From: Clusia tigrina
Lineage: Eukaryota > Arthropoda > Insecta > Diptera > Clusiidae
NCBI GenBank assembly: GCA_920105625.2
Contig: OV050030.1
Span: 182,718,315-182,782,314, forward strand
Reading direction: 5' to 3'
Length of the DNA: 64,000 nucleotides
In this document: positions 58,405 through 64,000 of the stretch, one piece after another
Position numbering within the stretch: the first letter of the stretch is position 1
Layout: the number at the start of each line of letters is the position of its first letter
The notes under the pieces: generated by a model
The model's database searches: none
What the model was told of the DNA's origin: nothing
Seen by the model: only the letters and a program-made list of their open reading frames with translations
Made by a program: the position numbers and the translations under genes

Positions 58405-61400
58405 ATGAGTTTTAGAGTGCACGCAGTTGAATTGGATAGGGAAGGTATCCCGGCCGATGGGATAGTTGGCCGCGATAATCTCTGGGGCCGCACCATACTT
58501 GATGCGCTAGAGAAACAGTTATCATTTTATGATGATAATAAGAATAGAATCCTTACTCTCCCATTAAAGTCATGGCAGGAAGGAACCGTGAATAGGGTTA
58601 AGAATTGTATAGAGGTAGTGAACGCAAGGTCAACCAGAGTAGTCTCTATTCGTGTAAACACGAAACTTAGGACTGTTGTTTTGCACAAGCAGCAGCTAGC
58701 GGACGGCGTATATATGGGAGAGACCATAACGCACGTTAATAAGGGTAAAGTGTACGCTTGTGTACTAAATGCGTCAGGAGAGGACTACTATATGGATAAG
58801 GATTTTAGGCCTAAGTTCACTAGTTATGATAGTTTTAAGGAACCGAATTATGGAACGGTTAATCAGATTAAGCAGGTAGATATAAGGAAAAGAATAGAGA
58901 GAGTGCTAGAATCACTAAAGTTAGATCCAAGCGTAAATTCAGAAGAGAAGGCATCAATAGAAGCCATTTGTATGTCATTCCATAACATATTTTTGCTGGA
59001 AGGAGACCAGTTAACGTATACACCAGAGGTAGAGCATGAAATACCTACTAGGGTGGATCAAGCACCGATTAACCAGAAGCAATACAGGTTGCCACAGGCT
59101 CACAAAGATGAGGTTAATAGGCAAGTGGAAGGAATGTTAAAGGATAACATTATTTCGCCGAGTATCTCGCCTTGGAATTCACCAATAATTTTGGTGCCAA
59201 AGAAGGGAGGTGCTCACGGTCAGAAGAAGTGGAGAATGGTCGTTGATTTTAGGAAATTGAACGACGCCACTATCAAGCAGGTGTTCTCGATACCAAGGAT
59301 AGAAGAGATTCTGGATCAATTGGGACACAGTAGATATTTTTCTACACTTGATTTAGCGAGTGGCTACCACCAGGTTCTGGTGGATACCCAAGATAAGCAG
59401 AAAACCGCGTTCAGCACCGGTTTAGGCCATTACGAGTTCAATAGAATGCCGTTTGGATTAACAGGAGCACCGGCTACCTTCCAACGGCTAATGAACCATG
59501 TGCTAACAGGCTTACAAGGGTTAGATTGTTTTGTGTATCTCGATGATATTGTAATTTATGGGAAGAACTTGCAGCAGCATTCGCAACGCTTGCGCAAGGT
59601 GCTCCAGAAATTGCGAGAACACAACTTGAAATTGAACACGGAGAAGTGTCAATTCTTACGAAGAGAGGTTTATTTAGGCCATCGTTGCTCAGAAGCAGGA
59701 GCACTGCCTGACCCGCAGAAGGTGGAATGCGTTAGAAATTTAGCGGTTCCAAGAAACAGAAAAGAAGTGCAAGCATTCCTAGGACTAGTGAACTATTATA
59801 GAAAGTTCGTGGAAGCACTAGCCGGAATTGCGTTGCCAATTAACAAGTTGCTACGTAAAGAAGCAAAGTTCGAATGGACAGAGAGATGTCAGCAAGCATT
59901 CGAGAGGCTAAAGGAGATAATTAGCTCGCCACCAATTTTGGCATACCCCGACTTTGAGCAAACTTTTTTGTTGACCACTGATGCTAGCAATGAAGCATTA
60001 GGGGCAGTATTGTCACAAGGGGAAGTCGGGAATGACCGACCAATAGCATTCGCAAGCAGAGCGCTTAGCGACACGGAGAAGAGATACTCTACAATAGAAA
60101 AGGAATTTCTAGCCATAGTATGGGCTACGAAGAATTTTAGAGCATATTTGCTAGGACGCCCATTTAGGATATATACTGATCACCAGCCGTTAAGAGGCAT
60201 AGCCAATTTGAGAGACCAAACGTCTAGGCTAGCCAGGTTCAGACACAAATTGTCTGAGTATGATTTTGAAATCATTTACAAACCTGGGAAAAAGAATCTG
60301 AATGCGGATGCACTCAGCAGAGTACCGCAGGCACAGAAAGTATCAGTAGTGCGAACGAGGCCCAAAGCACGGTCAGATAAGGAGAAGACCGAGAGAATTC
60401 AAGGGGATAAAATTGATGCAACAGGAAATGTTAGCAATGCGGGTGACGTTGCTAATGAACAAAAAGCCAGTAGTGTGGAATGGCTGAAGGATATAAAGGA
60501 TATCCAGGCTGTGTTAAAGGGTTTCCATGATTCACCTCTAGGTGGACACCAGGGATTCTGGAAAACCCATGACAGAATTAGGCGAGTATACGGATGGAAA
60601 GGTATGCTCAAGGACATAAAAAAATATGTAAGAAGTTGCCCAAAGTGCCAGGCCAACAAAAGTTCAAGGCTAACAAAGATGCCCATGGTGTTAACGGACA
60701 CACCAAAGCAACCATTTGATAAGGTTCATATGGATATTGTAGGTATTTTACCTGAGACTGTTTCGGGCAATAAATACATCTTGACGTTCCAAGACGATTT
60801 CTCAAAGTATATGGCGTGCGTGGCTATACCTGATGCGGAAGCAGGTACGGTAGCCAAAGCATTCTTTGATGAAATTATAGCACGTTACAACATACCTAAG
60901 GTTTTGATTACCAACAATGGTTCAAATTTCGTATCAAAACTATTCTCAGAAACGTGTAAAATGCTGGGAATCAAGAAGTTGCACATAACACCATATCATC
61001 CACAGGCGAATGGCTCATTGGAACGTAGTCATCGACCTCTGGCCGAGTACTTGCGCAGTTTTGCCAAAGAAGACGGCTCGAATTGGGATCAATGGTTAAC
61101 CACTGCAATGCATGTGCACAACAATACTGTGCATGTATCAACGAAGCAAACTCCGTTTAGAACACTCTACGGGTTTGACTTCAACATGCCAGCGAATTTG
61201 AAGCGCAAATGTGCGCCTGTATGCAATGCTGATGACCCCAATAAAGTACAAAAATATCAGTTGCAGCGAGCGCACGAATTGGTTAGAGAAAACCAGGAAT
61301 GTGCTAAACGAGTGGCCAGGGAAGCCTATAACAAGGTACTAAACCCAGTAGTTTTTCATGTGGGTGATCAGGTACTCATGAGGAATCAAGCCAGGAGAAA

Positions 61401-61542
61401 TAAATTCTCACCTGTGTGGATAGGTCCGTATATGGTAGCAGAGATCCGAAGCCCAGTTACAACAGTCGTAACGATTAAGGGCAAGAGTAAAAAGCTACAT
61501 AATAATTTGTTAAAATTATTCCACGTTAGACCACACACCTAA
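58405..61542 (+). CDS. pol: Pol: RT, RNase H and integrase (active-site Asn)
   Basis: An intact 1,045-residue frame. RT spans about residues 270-460 (WRMVVDFRKLN, STLDLASGYHQ, NRMPFGLTGAPATFQ), with YLDD at residues 378-381 (59536-59547). RNase H spans about 530-650 (TTDASNEALGAVLSQG, STIEKEFLAIVW, IYTDHQPLRG). Integrase has the zinc-binding region (FHDSPLGGHQG; SCPKCQ), the first catalytic Asp in VHMDIVG, the second position as Asn837 (ITNNGSNF; codon AAC at 60913-60915) and the Glu in ANGSLERSH. The C-terminus carries a GPYMV module. RT looks competent; integration is probably lost. The ATG is only the first Met after the upstream break, not the natural start. Confidence 0.9.
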   Translation: MSFRVHAVELDREGIPADGIVGRDNLWGRTILDALEKQLSFYDDNKNRILTLPLKSWQEGTVNRVKNCIEVVNARSTRVVSIRVNTKLRTVVLHKQQLADGVYMGETITHVNKGKVYACVLNASGEDYYMDKDFRPKFTSYDSFKEPNYGTVNQIKQVDIRKRIERVLESLKLDPSVNSEEKASIEAICMSFHNIFLLEGDQLTYTPEVEHEIPTRVDQAPINQKQYRLPQAHKDEVNRQVEGMLKDNIISPSISPWNSPIILVPKKGGAHGQKKWRMVVDFRKLNDATIKQVFSIPRIEEILDQLGHSRYFSTLDLASGYHQVLVDTQDKQKTAFSTGLGHYEFNRMPFGLTGAPATFQRLMNHVLTGLQGLDCFVYLDDIVIYGKNLQQHSQRLRKVLQKLREHNLKLNTEKCQFLRREVYLGHRCSEAGALPDPQKVECVRNLAVPRNRKEVQAFLGLVNYYRKFVEALAGIALPINKLLRKEAKFEWTERCQQAFERLKEIISSPPILAYPDFEQTFLLTTDASNEALGAVLSQGEVGNDRPIAFASRALSDTEKRYSTIEKEFLAIVWATKNFRAYLLGRPFRIYTDHQPLRGIANLRDQTSRLARFRHKLSEYDFEIIYKPGKKNLNADALSRVPQAQKVSVVRTRPKARSDKEKTERIQGDKIDATGNVSNAGDVANEQKASSVEWLKDIKDIQAVLKGFHDSPLGGHQGFWKTHDRIRRVYGWKGMLKDIKKYVRSCPKCQANKSSRLTKMPMVLTDTPKQPFDKVHMDIVGILPETVSGNKYILTFQDDFSKYMACVAIPDAEAGTVAKAFFDEIIARYNIPKVLITNNGSNFVSKLFSETCKMLGIKKLHITPYHPQANGSLERSHRPLAEYLRSFAKEDGSNWDQWLTTAMHVHNNTVHVSTKQTPFRTLYGFDFNMPANLKRKCAPVCNADDPNKVQKYQLQRAHELVRENQECAKRVAREAYNKVLNPVVFHVGDQVLMRNQARRNKFSPVWIGPYMVAEIRSPVTTVVTIKGKSKKLHNNLLKLFHVRPHT

Positions 61543-61850
61543 TTCATGTGTCAATAGTGTTTTACAAGTGTAAACACAATAATAATAATATGAACAAGTA
61601 CGTGTGTGTATCCAATAACACACACAGCTCCGATTTTCAAAGTCAAGGCCAGTAGAAGTGTGCCACTTAAAATCGAGCGATTAAAGTTGACGTAATTAAA
61701 ATGCTTATTATGCACTTTGGTCGAACGAAGCACAGTAGGGAAAAATATTTTTTTTTTAATATTAAATGATAAATATTGCACGTAATTTAAAAAATAAAAT
61801 AAAATAGTAAGACTTTTTTTTATGATTTTTATTTTTTATTCAGTTTTTAT

Positions 61851-62252
61851 TCAGAAAAATTTATTGATTACGATTGGATTCCCGGATGGGAATCCGGGCA
61901 CGGTCATTTCGTGCGCCCGGTGCAGCACAACTAGGAGTTGCCCGAGCACTCTCTCTACTCCTGGTTCGCCTGGTTTCAATCTTGACGTAAGCAGGAGTTG
62001 CCAGCAGGCGTCCACTGCCTCAGGATAGTCCCATTGGCTGTCAATCTCCTTTAGATAATTTTGACTGTGCTGAAATTCAGTGCAGCAGCACGGTTTTATA
62101 GTAAACCAATACGCGGTTGGTTTTTGGAAATGTGCTAAGAAGGCACATTTCAGCAAAATAAAACAAAATACCGAGTTAGCGGACAGAATAACTACCGATA
62201 TTTCAACAGAGTAATGTAAAACCAAAAATAGCTGAACTAAATTGCCGAGCAT
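61851..62252 (-). other. Unassigned minus-strand open frame, 133 codons
   Basis: Open on the minus strand from 62252 to 61851. The N-terminal 45 residues are hydrophobic, then a Cys-rich patch, then a more protein-like stretch (YPEAVDACWQLLLTSRLKPG). I do not recognise a family. Lying inside a plus-strand retroelement, it could be chance, a captured host exon or a piece of another transposon. Confidence 0.25.
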
Positions 62253-63024
62253 GTTCTCAAAGCGGCCAGCGATAATCGGGTCATAATGTAGTGGGCAGGG
62301 TCGGCTAAGAGAAAGATGAGCACCCTACGACCAAGTTTCAGGTATGGGGTACTAGGTATTGAGTAGGTGTTCGGATATATATTTGAACAAGCAGATATTT
62401 TTATGATATGGTCAAGTATATGAAGACGGGTAATTAGAATTTAGGAGGTTGCAGACTTTGCAGCGGGTTAGATAAATATAGGAAGTTATTAGTTAGGAAT
62501 TTAGTGCATAGATAAATGAAGAAAGGCATAATTTAGGAAAATAGTATAAGATAGTGAATAAGATATTGCTTTGAATATGTGTATGTAGCCATATGCGATC
62601 TAGGAAGAGACGATCGTTAATGGATATATACATATCAGGCTAGAGAGAATTTAAATAAAAAGTAATTGTATGCGATGAAAGATATAGTCATGCAATGGAC
62701 AAAGTTTTGACACAAATGGGATTATTTTTTAAATTCTAATTTTGTCGGAGGATTAATAATTTGGTTCGAAGCTAGAATGAGTGATAACTCACGTGTTGAA
62801 AAGAGCTTGAAAAATTAGTCAAAGCGGAACTAATGCAATATATGGCAATAAACATAGTCCAGTCCTCTTTTCCTCTGGGATACGATAGTAAATCCGAGAA
62901 TGTAAGGGGGGAAGACGAGTGGACGGAGAATTGAATGATGTAGCATTCAATTGTAAGCTAAGCAATTTATAAGGAGAATATTGTATTCTTTAGTCTGAGA
63001 TATGTCATATTTAGTGTAAAATTT

Positions 63025-63040
63025 TATCATTTTGTAGATT
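63025..63040 (+). promoter_or_regulatory. Candidate env splice acceptor
   Basis: TATCATTTTGTAG ends at 63037, four bases before the env ATG (63041). It is a plausible 3' splice site that would pair with the donor at 54266. The phase is compatible: the donor exon ends with a complete codon and the acceptor exon begins ATT ATG. Confidence 0.5.
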
Positions 63041-64000
63041 ATGTTAGTGCTGTTGATGGCGGTCACCGACAGGGTACATGCGGAGGTGCGGTTGGATAAA
63101 CTACCGGAGACAGATGTATTAATGGAGAAGACTGGAGATGTATGGTTCGCCAAGGATTTTTGGGTGGTTGTAACAGAGTTTCCACGGACGGAGCTGAAAA
63201 TTATTGTTGAGCAATTCAAAGGAATACAGGAGACAACCAGAAGGTTGTGTGAGAGGCATACAGCGGCCAGCGGGACCGAGCTGAAACGAAGATGCGATTC
63301 TTCGATTTTGAGGATAGAAGCTATAACGAGAAGATTCTTGGAAAAAGAGAAGACATTGTCTCTGAAAGGAAGGAAACGCCGGTCGCTAATAGATGTTGGC
63401 GGTGAAGTGCTCAAATGGGCAATCGGTACGATGGACCACCAGGATTCAGATCGGATTTATGGTCACTTGCGGGTCCTTGAGAGAAAGCAGTTAACGACGT
63501 TGTCATTGCTGGGAAAAGAGGTGACTGTGATGAGAGCAGGTTACCAGGGCCTTCACGAAGCAGTAAATAAGACTTTCCAAGAGCTGGAAGAGATGCACTT
63601 AGCATTGGAAGGCATTGGGAAGAGACAAGAGGAAGCAGAGGTGAACTTGGCAGAATCTTTCATGTTGGGAAAAGTTGTTTCTGAAGAAATGATGAGGTTC
63701 CAGGACCAACAGCAAACGGAAATAGTGGTGCTCGATGATTTATTACATGGCAAACTACACCCATTGTTCCTGACGTCTGATGAATTGCTCAAGGCAGCAC
63801 CAATGTCAATGAAAGGAATTTCATGGTACAGCGAGGCACCGGAGCGGTTCTATGAACTAGCCGAGGTCCGAACAGAAGAGGCGGAGAACGGGTTAAAAAT
63901 AGTCATAAAGATTCCAGTGCCGTTACTGGAGGTATTTACAATGCACAAAGTGTACCCAATACCCAAGAGACTAAACCCAGATTGGTGCGTGCTGCCGAAG
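63041..64000 (+). CDS. env: Env (F-like envelope protein), partial at window edge
   Basis: A frame of 320 codons, open from ATG 63041 to the last base. A short hydrophobic signal peptide is at residues 1-14 (ending about VHA). A furin-type site RKRR is at residues 111-114 (63371-63382), followed by the hydrophobic start expected of a fusion peptide. Long helical stretches follow (about residues 135-220). This is the layout of insect errantivirus Env and baculovirus F-like fusion proteins, which act at the cell surface. No stop or frameshift is seen in the visible part. The transmembrane end lies outside. Expression probably needs splicing. Confidence 0.82.
   Translation, partial: MLVLLMAVTDRVHAEVRLDKLPETDVLMEKTGDVWFAKDFWVVVTEFPRTELKIIVEQFKGIQETTRRLCERHTAASGTELKRRCDSSILRIEAITRRFLEKEKTLSLKGRKRRSLIDVGGEVLKWAIGTMDHQDSDRIYGHLRVLERKQLTTLSLLGKEVTVMRAGYQGLHEAVNKTFQELEEMHLALEGIGKRQEEAEVNLAESFMLGKVVSEEMMRFQDQQQTEIVVLDDLLHGKLHPLFLTSDELLKAAPMSMKGISWYSEAPERFYELAEVRTEEAENGLKIVIKIPVPLLEVFTMHKVYPIPKRLNPDWCVLPK

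Larger units (their letters stand above)
61543..63040. other. 1.5-kb non-coding stretch between pol and env
   Basis: Much longer than the usual pol-env gap. From left: AT-rich DNA with poly-T runs, then two adjacent GC-rich hairpins (61876-61895: GGATTCCC/GGGAATCC; 61894-61920: CCGGGC/GCCCGG), then a 133-codon minus-strand open frame (62252-61851) with no family I recognise, then AT-rich sequence. Part of it (about 62610-62730) is related to 5110-5250. It probably includes one or more insertions. The env splice acceptor is at its right end. Confidence 0.6.
53641..64000 (+). mobile_element. Errantivirus-like Ty3/gypsy element with env, right end outside window
   Basis: At least 10.36 kb: 5' LTR 53641-54145, Ser-tRNA-type primer site 54149-54162, leader, gag 55510-57771, pol frame from the gag end to 61542 with breaks, a 1.5-kb non-coding stretch, and env from 63041 to the window edge. 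The env resembles the F-like envelope proteins of insect errantiviruses. Partial LTRs of the same family lie at 22318 and 43033. Pol damage and an integrase active-site change argue that this copy does not move on its own. Confidence 0.88.

Noticed and set aside
53641..64000. Infectious, fully intact errantivirus
   Set aside because: Pol is broken between protease and RT (about 58313-58404), the integrase has Asn at a catalytic position, and the env end and 3' LTR are outside the window.

Overview
The window looks like a repeat-dominated, probably heterochromatic or repeat-rich stretch of a dipteran insect genome, most likely a higher fly such as a tephritid or drosophilid. That view rests on the element families present (Helitron, Ty3/gypsy including an errantivirus with env, BEL/Pao, Copia with a half-tRNA primer site, R1-like and LOA-like LINEs, Tc1/mariner scraps), on arthropod-type TATA plus TCAGT promoters inside LTRs, and on AT-rich spacers with ATGTACATA-type motifs. 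I found no convincing host gene, rRNA or functional tRNA. All family assignments come from reading motifs by eye; no database search was run.

Layout. 1-4402: a decayed Helitron ending in its hairpin and CTAG terminus. 4403-5639: AT-rich spacer with a TA array. 5640-19780: a 14.1-kb tandem Ty3/gypsy array, LTR-internal-LTR-internal-LTR, bounded by the 4-bp duplication ATAG. In the position where an env gene would sit, each unit carries a third ORF that encodes a Ulp1/SENP-type (C48) SUMO protease. It is intact in unit 1 and dead in unit 2. 19930-20880: an internally deleted BEL/Pao element. 21100-22317: AT-rich DNA holding a second fragment of the SUMO-protease gypsy family. 22318-24217: an LTR fragment, a Helitron remnant and a 0.57-kb foldback element. 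24500-26400: a BEL/Pao relic on the minus strand. 26750-35040: a Helitron relic split by an R1-like LINE and a LOA-like LINE, both on the minus strand. 36346-41045: a better preserved LOA-like LINE on the plus strand. 41046-44817: AT-rich spacers with several dispersed repeat copies. 44818-47676: a young, compact LTR element with a SAP-domain gag, almost no pol, and LTRs carrying heat-shock-type elements. 48626-51620: a decayed Copia element. 51700-53035: a Tc1 scrap and a short TIR element. 53641-64000: a large errantivirus-like gypsy element with LTR, gag, pol and the start of env; it runs off the window.

How the parts work together. In the SUMO-protease gypsy, gag and pol carry defects shared by both units (a stop early in gag, YLED instead of YLDD in RT, a missing RNase H domain, an integrase frameshift). 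Unit 1 nevertheless keeps a 311-codon protease ORF with a full His-Asp-Gln-Cys set. Differences among the three LTRs indicate that the middle LTR is a recombinant, so the array was probably made by unequal crossing-over between the two LTRs of one element. In the errantivirus-like element I see a candidate -1 frameshift site at the gag/pol junction and a donor/acceptor pair that would make a spliced env message, but also pol damage and an Asp-to-Asn change in the integrase active site.

The most novel items are the SUMO-protease ORF carried by a retrotransposon, the recombinant tandem array with its very long TA tracts and perfect palindrome, and the heat-shock-element LTR. Long TA tracts, the palindrome and a G13 deletion junction are also typical places for assembly error, so they need raw-read confirmation.
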